A model generated the notes under the pieces. That model was not told the origin of the DNA. It saw nothing but the letters and a program-made list of their open reading frames with translations, and searched no databases. This document shows, in pieces, positions 6,518-13,823 of a stretch of DNA of 13,823 nucleotides; position 1 is the stretch's first letter, and each line of letters starts with the position of its first letter. Origin of the DNA: Proteiniphilum sp. UBA1403 (lineage in GTDB: Bacteria; Bacteroidota; Bacteroidia; Bacteroidales; Dysgonomonadaceae); assembly GCA_002305715.1 (NCBI GenBank), contig DBQD01000032.1, positions 1 to 13,823 of the forward strand, given 5' to 3'. Made by a program: the position numbers and the translations under genes.

Positions 6518-7810
6518 CTATTCTGCGATCAACAGAAAATAGTTCTTTTTACCACGTTGTGCAAGAATATATTTATCTCCAATTAAGTGAGAAGAGTTAA
6601 TTACTTCGTCAAACGATTCCAGTTTTTCTTTATTGATCATTACTCCACCTGCCTGTACTGTTTTTCGCATTTCACCCTTTGAAGGAAACACGGCAGCGTC
6701 GTCGGTGAGTAGATCAACCGCTTTAACACCCGAAGAAAGTTTCTCCTTTGCGATATTAAATTGGGGCACACCTTCAAAAACCTGTAAGAAAGTCTCTTCA
6801 TCGATCGATCTGAGAGCTTGAGAAGTCGATTTCCCAAAAAGAATTTCCGAAGCATCCACTGCCATCTTGTAATCTTCATGAGAATGAACCATTACAGTTA
6901 GCTCTTCGGCGAGTTTCTTCTGTAAGGGACGAAGGTGAGGGTTTTCACGCTGTTCTACAACCAGAGCCTCTATCTCATCCTTCGATAAAGATGTGAATAT
7001 CTTGATATACTTTTCGGCATCGTTGTCGCTCACATTTAACCAGAATTGGTAAAATTTATATGGAGATGTATATCGACGATCTAGCCATACATTTCCACTC
7101 TCTGTTTTTCCAAATTTACCCCCATCAGCTTTGGTAATTAAAGGGCAAACCAACGCATATGCTTCCCCTCCTTCTACACGGCGAATTAGTTCTGTACCGG
7201 TTGTAATGTTACCCCATTGGTCGGACCCCCCCAATTGCAAACGGCATCCCTTTTCTCTATAAAGATGTAGGAAGTCGTATCCCTGCAGCAGCTGGTATGA
7301 GAATTCTGTGAAAGACATTCCTTCACTCGATTCCCCATTCAGTCGTTTCTTTACGGAGTCCTTCGCCATCATGTAATTAACCGTGATATGTTTCCCAATA
7401 TCACGAATAAAATGCAGGAAACTATAATCCTTCATCCAGTCGTAATTATTTACAAGTATGGCTCTATTTGGGATATCGCTTTCAAAATCGAGAAATTTAG
7501 CCAGTTGTTTTTTAATGGCCTCCTGATTATGGCGTAAAGTATCCTCATCGAGCAAGTTGCGTTCCGCCGATTTCATGGAAGGGTCTCCAATCATTCCGGT
7601 AGCTCCTCCCACCAATGCGATAGGAGTATGGCCTGCACGTTGAAAATGTTTCAACATCATCACACCCACCAGGTGTCCAATATGCAGTGAATCGGCTGTA
7701 GGATCAATTCCCAGATATCCCGCTGTTTGTTCTTTCAGTAACTGTTCTTCCGTTCCGGGCATCACATCTTGTATCATCCCGCGCCAACGGAGTTCTTCCA
7801 CAAAATTCAT
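6518..7810 (-). CDS. tyrS: Tyrosyl-tRNA synthetase
   Basis: The enzyme charges tRNA-Tyr with tyrosine in the cytoplasm. Counting from the chosen start (MNFVEELRWRGM, 430 residues), the class I signature is HIGH at 43-46 within LGIDPTADSLHIGH. The tyrosine-pocket block LGGSDQWGN is at 193-201, the KMSKS-type loop is KFGKT at 232-236, and an S4 RNA-binding domain occupies roughly 359-430 (VQAGGVMINKEKL). This is normal length and complete. The ATG at 7810 is preferred because the protein family begins MNFVEELRWRGM; upstream in-frame ATGs at 7813 and 7828 would add one or six residues. No T-box or other leader control is visible; the leader is short. Confidence 0.97.
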   Translation of the reverse strand: MNFVEELRWRGMIQDVMPGTEEQLLKEQTAGYLGIDPTADSLHIGHLVGVMMLKHFQRAGHTPIALVGGATGMIGDPSMKSAERNLLDEDTLRHNQEAIKKQLAKFLDFESDIPNRAILVNNYDWMKDYSFLHFIRDIGKHITVNYMMAKDSVKKRLNGESSEGMSFTEFSYQLLQGYDFLHLYREKGCRLQLGGSDQWGNITTGTELIRRVEGGEAYALVCPLITKADGGKFGKTESGNVWLDRRYTSPYKFYQFWLNVSDNDAEKYIKIFTSLSKDEIEALVVEQRENPHLRPLQKKLAEELTVMVHSHEDYKMAVDASEILFGKSTSQALRSIDEETFLQVFEGVPQFNIAKEKLSSGVKAVDLLTDDAAVFPSKGEMRKTVQAGGVMINKEKLESFDEVINSSHLIGDKYILAQRGKKNYFLLIAE

Positions 7811-7848
7811 CATTATGTAAGCTTTCAATCGTAAATTAAAAAGTGGTG

Positions 7849-7856
7849 CAAATATA
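7849..7856 (-). promoter_or_regulatory. Candidate -7 promoter element of tyrS
   Basis: Minus-strand TATATTTG is a full match to TAnnTTTG, 38 bp ahead of the tyrS ATG and just downstream of the terminator of the preceding gene. No TTTG box lies at the usual distance upstream. Confidence 0.5.
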
Positions 7857-7881
7857 CGAAAAGTAATCGGAATGAGGATAT

Positions 7882-7918
7882 AAAAAAAGACTGCCTCTTC
7901 AATGAAGAAGGGGCAGTC
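7882..7918 (-). terminator. Intrinsic terminator of the TPR/OmpA-like lipoprotein gene
   Basis: On the minus strand GACTGCC (7918-7912) pairs with GGCAGTC (7895-7889). The stem can continue through CTTC/GAAG bases, and a run of seven T follows (7888-7882). It lies about 40 nt beyond the stop codon and separates this gene from tyrS. Confidence 0.9.
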
Positions 7919-7959
7919 TCACTAGTATAATGTATGTGGTTTTTTTCGAATCGCAGTAA

Positions 7960-9660
7960 TTATTTTACGATTGACATGAAATCTTGATTTGTGCGATATT
8001 TCGCAAACTCCAAGTCTTTAGCAGCTTTTACTGCAAAACTGTTATCGCGGCTAATTGCTGTACGAAGGTTCGCAGCAACATCGTTGAAGTTATTTGTACG
8101 TGCAGCGATGATAGCTAACAGATAAGCTGTTGTTGCATCAGGATTCTTAACTGACTCCAGCGTTTGTTTAGCTTTATTGTAGTCACGTACAAGAAGTTGA
8201 GCAAGCCCAGCGTTGTTTGTCTGGTTGTTTGCATATGAGCCAACAGCTTGATTGTAGTTACCTTCAAGAATATTGAGAACTCCTACAGCTTCGTCAAGTC
8301 CAGCAGCACCAGCAGAACGGCCTAACAGAACTTTTGCGTTTTGCAAATCATTATCCACGATAGCCAACAGAGCTTTGTTCATATTTACTTCAGCTGCTGA
8401 AGCATTAACAATAGCAGCGCGATCAATATTCTGTTTTGCTTTAACAAAATCACCTTTTTTGAAATATAAAGCACCAAGATTATTCCAACCTCTGTAATCA
8501 TCAGAGAAGTTATTTGTTACATATTGGAAAATTTTCTCTTTTAAGTTATCATCATTGGTGAGTGTAGCAGCATAAAGCACTTCTTCAACGCTAAGTTCTT
8601 TTGGATTGCTGTTGAAAGCAGTCATGATTTCATCATCCGACTTACCAATGATTTCGATGTTGGCAATCAGGCGAGAACGACGTAACTGGGGTAGGATGGT
8701 TTTAGCCAGGTCCTCGAATACATAAGAGATATTTTTGATTTCTCTTTCACGAGTTTCAGAATCTGGATACATTTCCAATACGCGGATGATCAGTTCTTTA
8801 TCCTGGATGTTTGAAGCAGATACAAGCTGACGGAAACCGTCCCAGTCTTCCGCAGTGTAATGAGCGAATACTTCGGTATCAATATTTCTATTCTTCAGCT
8901 CTTTTGTCAAGTAGTTAGAAGTGTTCTTCTCACGTTGAGCAGCCAATTTGTCGTTGAAAGAAAGCTTACCATCAGGAGAAGCGTAAGCAGATACTTCCAA
9001 GTTGAGGTTTTGTCTTGGGTCATTGAAAGCCTGTTCAACACGGTTTTTCCAAGCATTTACATCTTGTTTTTCAAGTTCACTTTGGCGAAGTTTAGCTTGC
9101 TCAATAACGAACAAGATGCTAGCCTCCTGAGCTTCCTTTATAATACGTTGAAATTTGTCAGGAGCAATAGATGGAGTGCTTGTTTTAGCGTCAGCAAGAG
9201 CTGATGTTGCAATTACCCCGTCAGCCACTTTAAGGTCAGGCAAGTTCGATACTTTCTTTTTAACTTTACCATCAAAACGAAGATAGAGTTCAGAAGCCTG
9301 CATTTCGGGTTTGTAAGGGAATGTGGTAGTAATTGTAAAGTTTCCACCCTTGCTGTTCGAGATTGTTACATTGTTTCCTGCAACTTTCTCACCTTGGTAG
9401 CTGAAAGGAGTACCTACATACTCTTTGTCCCCATATTTCAAAACCGGAGTAATGGTCAATGTAGCTTTTTTATTAAACCATTTTTCAGGGAAAGTTCCAT
9501 TAACCGTAACAGGTACTTGGTTACCCACTGTCTCAAGTGGAGATGGGTTTACATTAAAATTGCTTTGTGATAGCGGTTTTAATTTACTGCTACATGATGT
9601 AGCGAGCAATACTACTGTCACAGCAAGCAAAAGCGATAAAACATTTGATTTTCTGTTCAT
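7960..9660 (-). CDS. TPR and OmpA-like outer-envelope lipoprotein
   Basis: The 566-residue product has a lipoprotein signal peptide with lipobox LATSC and Cys23. Residues about 43-145 form a beta-rich domain (VPVTVNGTFPEKWFNKKATLTI). Residues about 218-262 (LNLEVSAYASPDGKLSFNDKLAAQRE...) resemble the core of an OmpA-like peptidoglycan-binding domain, although the usual complete motif is not obvious. Residues about 388-545 hold tetratricopeptide repeats (WNNLGALYFKKGDFVKAKQNIDRA and following). Proteins of this layout are common in Bacteroidales envelopes, but I know no established function; a structural or scaffolding role is inferred. It is monocistronic, with the best promoter in the window and a strong terminator, which suggests high expression. 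Confidence 0.8.
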   Translation of the reverse strand: MNRKSNVLSLLLAVTVVLLATSCSSKLKPLSQSNFNVNPSPLETVGNQVPVTVNGTFPEKWFNKKATLTITPVLKYGDKEYVGTPFSYQGEKVAGNNVTISNSKGGNFTITTTFPYKPEMQASELYLRFDGKVKKKVSNLPDLKVADGVIATSALADAKTSTPSIAPDKFQRIIKEAQEASILFVIEQAKLRQSELEKQDVNAWKNRVEQAFNDPRQNLNLEVSAYASPDGKLSFNDKLAAQREKNTSNYLTKELKNRNIDTEVFAHYTAEDWDGFRQLVSASNIQDKELIIRVLEMYPDSETREREIKNISYVFEDLAKTILPQLRRSRLIANIEIIGKSDDEIMTAFNSNPKELSVEEVLYAATLTNDDNLKEKIFQYVTNNFSDDYRGWNNLGALYFKKGDFVKAKQNIDRAAIVNASAAEVNMNKALLAIVDNDLQNAKVLLGRSAGAAGLDEAVGVLNILEGNYNQAVGSYANNQTNNAGLAQLLVRDYNKAKQTLESVKNPDATTAYLLAIIAARTNNFNDVAANLRTAISRDNSFAVKAAKDLEFAKYRTNQDFMSIVK

Positions 9661-9716
9661 TTTGGTTTAAAGTTTATTTAATTAATTCACTCAAGTTTCA
9701 TGCTTATAATATTAGA

Positions 9717-9747
9717 CAAATATACCCATTTTTTCACAATTAACAAA
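9717..9747 (-). promoter_or_regulatory. Promoter of the TPR/OmpA-like lipoprotein gene
   Basis: On the minus strand TTTG (9747-9744) and TATATTTG (9724-9717) are separated by 19 bp, the ideal Bacteroidetes arrangement. The predicted leader is about 50 nt to the ATG at 9660. The rest of the gap up to pdxB (9748-9829) is AT-rich and shows no clear terminator. Confidence 0.75.
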
Positions 9748-9829
9748 TCCAAATTCAGCGGAATTGTGTTAAAATCTGCTATATTAATATCTTTTTTTTC
9801 GCTCTAGAAAAGATTTTTGTGTAAATAGC

Positions 9830-10948
9830 TCACGACCCAAATCCCAATTTTTGCAGCACCTGATAAACAGTCGAATTTGCATTCATTACCCTATATGCCG
9901 GATACTCCCGTCGTAAGGGGTAATTGGAACGAAACCAGTAGAATTTTTCTGGTTCTGCTTTAAGCTTCTCTGTCTCTTTTACAGGATCATAACTATGCCA
10001 CACTGCATGAGCAAGCTGCTTCTCTGTAGCTATTTGTCTCAAATCTATAACAGGTTGAGACGGTTCAGGTTTTTCATTAAAAAGTGGATTAATATCCAAT
10101 TCAAAGAAATTCAGTATATTCTCTATACTCATCTTTGTTGCCGTCCATTTACCATCAGCACTATACCCCGCAATATGAGGCGTTGCGATATCCGCCATAG
10201 CTAGAAGTTCACGATCAATGTCCGGCTCTTTTTCCCAGCAATCCATTACAACCCCAGAAATTGAACCCTTTTTGAGAGCCCTTTTCAGTGCCTGATTATC
10301 GGTGACGGCCCCGCGAGCAGCATTGATGATAAAAGGCTTCATTGTCACACCCTGTAAAAAGGAATCATCAGCCATATGATAAGTCGCATAGCGCCCACTT
10401 TTTATCAAAGGCGTATGAAAAGTGATGATGTCAGCTTCTTGTTGAATTGTGTCTAAGTCTACAAACGCACCATTAACATTTCCCTCATTCTCTGCCCGAG
10501 GTGGGTCATTAAGCAGCACCCTCATTCCCAGTTTACGGCATGCTGCCTCCACCTTGGTTCCTACATTTCCAACGCCCACAATCCCAATAGTTTTTTCGCT
10601 CAATGTAAACTGATACTTATTAGCCAACCAGAGGAGAGAAGCTGTAACATATTGTTCCACAGAGTTCGCATTACATCCAGGTGCTGTACGCCAAGCCACA
10701 TTATTATTATCGCAATATTGAGTATCTATGTGATCATAACCGATTGTTGCCGAACAAATCAACTTCACGGCAGTATTTTCTAAAATCTCTTCTCCAAAAT
10801 GCGTTACAGTACGAACAATCAACGCATCCTTATCCATGATAGCTTCCCGTGTGAACAGATTCCCCGGCAAGTATTCCACTTCACCTAAATGTTCTGCTAC
10901 CCCCTTTAAAAAAGGTATGTGAGTATCGGCCAGTATTTTCAGTTTCAT
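9830..10948 (-). CDS. pdxB: Erythronate-4-phosphate dehydrogenase
   Basis: PdxB oxidises 4-phosphoerythronate to 2-oxo-3-hydroxy-4-phosphobutanoate in the DXP-dependent branch of pyridoxal phosphate synthesis. The 372-residue protein has the D-2-hydroxyacid dehydrogenase layout. The Rossmann motif GIVGVGNVG is at 122-130, the acidic residue binding NAD ribose is D148, and ARGAVTD contains R212. DCWEKEPDID contains D236 and E241, and TPHIAG contains H258; these match the catalytic set of the E. coli enzyme (R208, D232, E237, H254) with constant offset. The C-terminal PdxB dimerisation domain occupies roughly 290-372. The start codon overlaps the nfnB stop as ATGA, so translation is probably coupled. 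Confidence 0.95.
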   Translation of the reverse strand: MKLKILADTHIPFLKGVAEHLGEVEYLPGNLFTREAIMDKDALIVRTVTHFGEEILENTAVKLICSATIGYDHIDTQYCDNNNVAWRTAPGCNANSVEQYVTASLLWLANKYQFTLSEKTIGIVGVGNVGTKVEAACRKLGMRVLLNDPPRAENEGNVNGAFVDLDTIQQEADIITFHTPLIKSGRYATYHMADDSFLQGVTMKPFIINAARGAVTDNQALKRALKKGSISGVVMDCWEKEPDIDRELLAMADIATPHIAGYSADGKWTATKMSIENILNFFELDINPLFNEKPEPSQPVIDLRQIATEKQLAHAVWHSYDPVKETEKLKAEPEKFYWFRSNYPLRREYPAYRVMNANSTVYQVLQKLGFGS

Positions 10949-12414
10949 TTTGAATTCATAAAATTGTTGTGCATAGCTTTTGCAGCCTTTCTACCGTCCC
11001 CCATAGCCAGAATAACCGTCGCTCCACCTCGAACGATATCACCACCGGCATAAATCATCTCATCGGCTGTTTGCATCGTATCGCTATCCACTACAATAGT
11101 TCCCCACGATGTCACCTCCAGTCCGGAGAAAGACTGTGGAATCAGCGGATTGGGAGATACCCCCACACTTACAATCACCTCGTCTACCTCCAACCAGATT
11201 GTATCTCCCTCAATAGCGACCGGTCGTCGGCGACCCGATTGGTCTGGTTCACCCAACTGCATTTTTTGCAGCAGCATTCGTTGAACGCGGCCTCTCTCAT
11301 CTCCCTCATATCGAATTGGATTGTGCAATGTGTAGAACTCAATACCTTCCTCTTTGGCATGTTTTATTTCCTCAATACGGGCCGGCATCTCATCTTCAGA
11401 ACGTCGATAAATAATCATTGCCTTTTCCGCACCTAATCTTCGTGCAGTACGCACTGCATCCATTGCAGTGTTACCGCCACCAATTACCGCCACTCTTTTA
11501 CCTTTATATATTGGTGTATCACTCTCCGGGTCTGCAGCCTGCATGAGGTTTACCCGTGTAAGGTATTCGTTGCACGACATGATGCCGATCAAGTTTTCCC
11601 CCGGTATATTCATAAAGTTTGGCAAACCTGCACCACTACCCACAAAAATGCCTTGGTATCCCTCTTCTTTGAGGTATTCCTGGGAAATGGTTTTCCCCAC
11701 GATACAATTTGTTACAAATTTCACTCCCATTTTCTGCAGACCATCAATTTCCACATCCACAATTTCGTTAGGTAGACGGAATTCGGGTATACCATAACGT
11801 AAAACCCCTCCCAACTCGTGAAGCGCTTCAAATACAGTAACGTCGTATCCCTTCTTCACCATATCGCCTGCAAAAGCCAAGCTTGCAGGCCCCGAACCCA
11901 CGACAGCTATTTTGACACCATTCGCTGGGTCGGTCTCAGGAACAGATATTTGTCCGCTTTGACGTTCATAATCGGCTGCAAATCTCTCAAGATAACCAAT
12001 TGCCACCGGTTCTTTTTTTAATTTCAGTGTGTAAAAGCACTTGCTTTCACATTGTCTTTCCTGTGGGCACACCCGTCCACATACCGCCGGGAGAGCACTC
12101 GTCTCTTTCAAGGTACGAGCCGCCTCTACGAATTCACCCCGTTCAATGTTTTTAATAAACTTAGGGATATTGATTTCCACCGGGCATCCTGTAATACAAG
12201 TTGGGTCCACGCAATCGAGGCAACGATGTGACTCCTCACGAGCCATCACCTCTGTCAGCCCTAGATTTACTTCGTCGTATGTGTGGCAACGAACCTCTGG
12301 ATCCACCTCGGGCATTTTTACCCGTGGTATAGCGGTTCTATCTTTGTTTTTCATCGATTTGCGCAGTACCTCACGCCATTCCTGTGCTCTCTCCGCTTGT
12401 AAATATTCGTTCAT
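10945..12414 (-). CDS. nfnB: NADH-dependent reduced ferredoxin:NADP+ oxidoreductase, large subunit (GltD-like)
   Basis: The 489-residue protein is homologous to the small subunit of glutamate synthase. Next to an NfnA-type gene it is best read as NfnB, which reduces NADP+ with electrons from reduced ferredoxin and NADH by flavin-based electron bifurcation. Residues 65-77 (CLDCVDPTCITGC) and 112-126 (CGRVCPQERQCESKC) supply cysteines for two [4Fe-4S] clusters. By analogy with dihydropyrimidine dehydrogenase, E143 in GYLERF could be the non-cysteine ligand of one. VVGSGPAS (171-178) is the FAD dinucleotide motif, VIGGGNTAMDA (310-320) the NADPH motif, and GGDIVRGGATVILAMGDG (457-474) closes the FAD site. 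No large GltB subunit is nearby. It overlaps pdxB by 4 bp and follows nfnA after 52 nt. Confidence 0.85.
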   Translation of the reverse strand: MNEYLQAERAQEWREVLRKSMKNKDRTAIPRVKMPEVDPEVRCHTYDEVNLGLTEVMAREESHRCLDCVDPTCITGCPVEINIPKFIKNIERGEFVEAARTLKETSALPAVCGRVCPQERQCESKCFYTLKLKKEPVAIGYLERFAADYERQSGQISVPETDPANGVKIAVVGSGPASLAFAGDMVKKGYDVTVFEALHELGGVLRYGIPEFRLPNEIVDVEIDGLQKMGVKFVTNCIVGKTISQEYLKEEGYQGIFVGSGAGLPNFMNIPGENLIGIMSCNEYLTRVNLMQAADPESDTPIYKGKRVAVIGGGNTAMDAVRTARRLGAEKAMIIYRRSEDEMPARIEEIKHAKEEGIEFYTLHNPIRYEGDERGRVQRMLLQKMQLGEPDQSGRRRPVAIEGDTIWLEVDEVIVSVGVSPNPLIPQSFSGLEVTSWGTIVVDSDTMQTADEMIYAGGDIVRGGATVILAMGDGRKAAKAMHNNFMNSK

Positions 12415-12466
12415 ATTATTGATGTTTCTATCTAGTCGATAACCCGAAACAAATCACTCAGTTTCA

Positions 12467-13249
12467 TTAATTATACGCTTTAAGGCGCATTAGCATCTCA
12501 TCGAAATCTACCTGATGAGCATCGAACTCAGGGCCATCGATGCAGACAAATTTTGTTTTTCCCCCCACAGTCACTCTGCACGCCCCGCACATACCTGTGC
12601 CATCCACCATTATGGTGTTGAGTGAGGCTAGGGTAGGTACTTCGTATCTCTTTGTCAGAAGTGCCACAAACTTCATCATCACTGCCGGGCCAATAGTAAC
12701 ACACAGATCTACCTTCTCCCGTTGAATAATCTTTTCAATGCCCTGGGTTATAAGTCCCATTTCGCCATACGAGCCATCGTCAGTCATGATAATCACCTCA
12801 TCGGAATATTTCGCAACCTGTTCTTCGAGAATAACAAGCTCCTTTGTGCGGGCAGCCAACACAGAAATAACCCTGTTGCCTGCTTTTTTCATTGCTTCAA
12901 TGATGGGCAACATAGGTGCCACACCCACGCCACCACCAGCACACACAACGGTGCCAAAATTTTCAATGTGGGTAGCCTTACCAAGCGGCCCAACCATGTC
13001 GGTAATATAGTCGCCCACCTCAAGGCTACAGACCTTTTCCGAGGATTTGCCCACCCGTTGTATAACCAGGGTTATAGTCCCCTTTTTTGGATCAGAATCT
13101 GCAATTGTATAGGGTACCCTTTCCCCTTTTTTTCCCACACGTACAATTACAAAATGGCCCGCTTTGCGGCTTTTAGCTATCAGTGGTGCCTCCACTTCAA
13201 GACGTACCACTTTCTCTGAAAAGTATTCTTTTGCGATGATTTTGTTCAT
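12467..13249 (-). CDS. nfnA: NADH-dependent reduced ferredoxin:NADP+ oxidoreductase, small subunit (NfnA / SudB-like)
   Basis: Counting from the ATG at 13249, this 260-residue flavoprotein belongs to the dihydroorotate dehydrogenase electron-transfer subunit (PyrK)/NfnA/SudB family. RVPYT (44-48) binds FAD, CAGGGVGVAPM (103-113) is the NAD-binding loop, and TDDGSYG (156-162) follows. The C-terminal [2Fe-2S] motif is VDGTGMCGACRV (215-226), plus C236. Three cysteines (C221, C224, C236) and D216 fit the Asp-plus-three-Cys cluster described for this family. The GltD-like gene behind it makes Nfn more likely than dihydroorotate dehydrogenase. An upstream in-frame ATG at 13279 lies before the predicted promoter element and gives a non-family N-terminus, so 13249 is chosen. 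Confidence 0.88.
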   Translation of the reverse strand: MNKIIAKEYFSEKVVRLEVEAPLIAKSRKAGHFVIVRVGKKGERVPYTIADSDPKKGTITLVIQRVGKSSEKVCSLEVGDYITDMVGPLGKATHIENFGTVVCAGGGVGVAPMLPIIEAMKKAGNRVISVLAARTKELVILEEQVAKYSDEVIIMTDDGSYGEMGLITQGIEKIIQREKVDLCVTIGPAVMMKFVALLTKRYEVPTLASLNTIMVDGTGMCGACRVTVGGKTKFVCIDGPEFDAHQVDFDEMLMRLKAYN

Positions 13250-13268
13250 ATCGATTGGTGCTATTTTG

Positions 13269-13276
13269 CAAAAATA
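13269..13276 (-). promoter_or_regulatory. Candidate -7 promoter element of the nfnA-nfnB-pdxB operon
   Basis: Minus-strand TATTTTTG matches TAnnTTTG, 19 bp before the nfnA ATG, so the leader would be only about ten nucleotides. No -33 box is apparent. Confidence 0.4.
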
Positions 13277-13371
13277 CACTTTTTTTCCATGATTTATTCC
13301 GATTACATTTCTTTTGATTGCTTTTTATACTTGTTCCAAGTATCTTTCTCAAAGATGTATGAACGAAAAAA

Positions 13372-13403
13372 TTTGGTAGAGTTAAACCAATTCGCTAATT
13401 TTG
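13372..13403 (+). promoter_or_regulatory. Promoter of the tmRNA gene
   Basis: TTTG (13372-13375) and TAATTTTG (13396-13403) are 20 bp apart, a full -33/-7 pair. Transcription would begin about 30 nt before the mature tmRNA 5' end, leaving a short leader to be removed by RNase P. Confidence 0.75.
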
Positions 13404-13442
13404 TGAACTATTCCGTAGCGAACAAAGGTGCTACCACAACAT

Positions 13443-13823
13443 GGGGTTGACCGGTTTTGACAGCGGGTAGAAGAGGTTTGTAAGCATGCAGTGCGTTGTT
13501 GGTTTGCACTTTAATCTCAATCGGCAAAGCTATAACTGGCAATAATAACAATTACGCTCTTGCTGCGTAACCGAAGTACAGTAGGTTAATCGCTTAATTC
13601 TGCCACAGGTGGCGGAACAAGACATCACCCGGAAGCTGTGGCTTCGAAGCGTTCCGATCAGGTGGTGCAGGTAAATCGGAGATAGGTTAGGAGATGCTTC
13701 GGCTCCTTTCCGAAATTTAAGAAGATAAGGTTTGAGTTTGGTGTCTTCAGTCGCGCTCATTCCCGACAAATAAAATGAAGATAAGCATGTAGAAAGCAAA
13801 TTGCTTCCTCGTTTGGACGAGGG
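13443..13823 (+). ncRNA. ssrA: tmRNA, 3' end cut by the window
   Basis: The RNA begins GGGGTTGACCGGTTTTGACA, the conserved 5' tRNA-like half, followed by GTAAGCATGCAGTGCG as in other Bacteroidetes tmRNAs. The tag reading frame runs from GGC at 13538 to TAA at 13568-13570 and encodes GNNNNYALAA, so with the tmRNA-borne alanine the tag would be AGNNNNYALAA. The 3' tRNA-like half begins near AAGCATGTAGAAAGC (13784-13798). It is followed by a T-arm stem GAGGG at 13819-13823, where the window ends before the T-loop; about 25-30 nt are missing. Together with SmpB it rescues ribosomes stalled on broken mRNA and tags the peptide for proteolysis. The resume codon is inferred by comparison with GENNYALAA/GETNYALAA tags. 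Confidence 0.93.

Noticed and set aside
9789..9814. ATCTTTT/AAAAGAT inverted repeat as pdxB terminator
   Set aside because: The stem is weak and A/T-only apart from one pair, and no T-run follows on the minus strand.
10969..11436. Plus-strand 155-residue ORF
   Set aside because: Antisense to nfnB and without motifs or a plausible promoter.
10945..12414. Reading this gene as gltD of glutamate synthase
   Set aside because: No large gltB subunit is nearby and an NfnA-type partner directly precedes it, so NfnB is the better call, although the families are homologous.
12722..13219. Plus-strand 165-residue ORF
   Set aside because: It is antisense to nfnA, which has clear family motifs; the composition (many His, Cys, Phe) is that of a shadow frame.
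12467..13249. Reading this gene as pyrK of dihydroorotate dehydrogenase
   Set aside because: There is no pyrD neighbour, and the next gene is GltD-like, as in Nfn and sulfide dehydrogenase pairs.
13530..13799. Minus-strand 89-residue ORF
   Set aside because: It lies wholly antisense to the tmRNA, has no recognisable protein features, and the tmRNA identification is strong.

Overview
The window looks like a chromosomal segment from a member of the Bacteroidetes, most likely order Bacteroidales (a Dysgonomonadaceae/Porphyromonadaceae-type anaerobe is my guess). The reasons are the AT-rich intergenic DNA, several -7 elements of the form TAnnTTTG with TTTG about 19-20 bp upstream, the lack of strong Shine-Dalgarno sequences, a tmRNA tag ending NYALAA, and the kinds of protein encoded. 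No mobile element, CRISPR array, rRNA or phage gene was seen. Assignments rest on reading motifs by eye, without database searches.

Left part (1-6095), accessory in character. It starts with a short minus-strand ORF that resembles the N-terminus of an exported TPR-type protein but stops at the window edge. Two plus-strand genes follow: a YIP1-family membrane protein and a secreted DUF3108-like protein. Next is a minus-strand run of three exported proteins, in transcription order an MBL-fold hydrolase, a GH11 endo-1,4-beta-xylanase and a HemG-like flavodoxin-domain protein with a Tat-like leader. A type-B carboxylesterase lipoprotein is transcribed divergently from the MBL gene. Xylanase and esterase could act together on substituted xylan, but no SusC/SusD pair or other CAZyme is visible.

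Middle part (6096-9830). A strong terminator follows the esterase. The 3' arm of that terminator lies in a perfect 24-bp tandem duplication, which grades into degenerate copies of about 22 bp reaching the terminator of tRNA-Gln(UUG). tyrS and an abundant-type TPR/OmpA-like lipoprotein follow, all on the minus strand, each with its own promoter and the lipoprotein gene with a clear terminator.

Right part (9830-13823). A minus-strand operon encodes the two subunits of a NADH-dependent reduced ferredoxin:NADP+ oxidoreductase (NfnA, NfnB), followed with a 4-bp ATGA overlap by pdxB (erythronate-4-phosphate dehydrogenase, vitamin B6 synthesis). Divergent from it, the plus-strand ssrA (tmRNA) gene has a good promoter and runs off the end of the window within the T-arm. 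Its tag reads GNNNNYALAA, slightly different from the tags I know in the group.

I do not see a clearly new multi-gene system. The points most worth a second look are the terminator-derived repeat array, the isolated GH11 xylanase cluster, the exported flavodoxin, the Nfn-pdxB coupling and the tmRNA tag.
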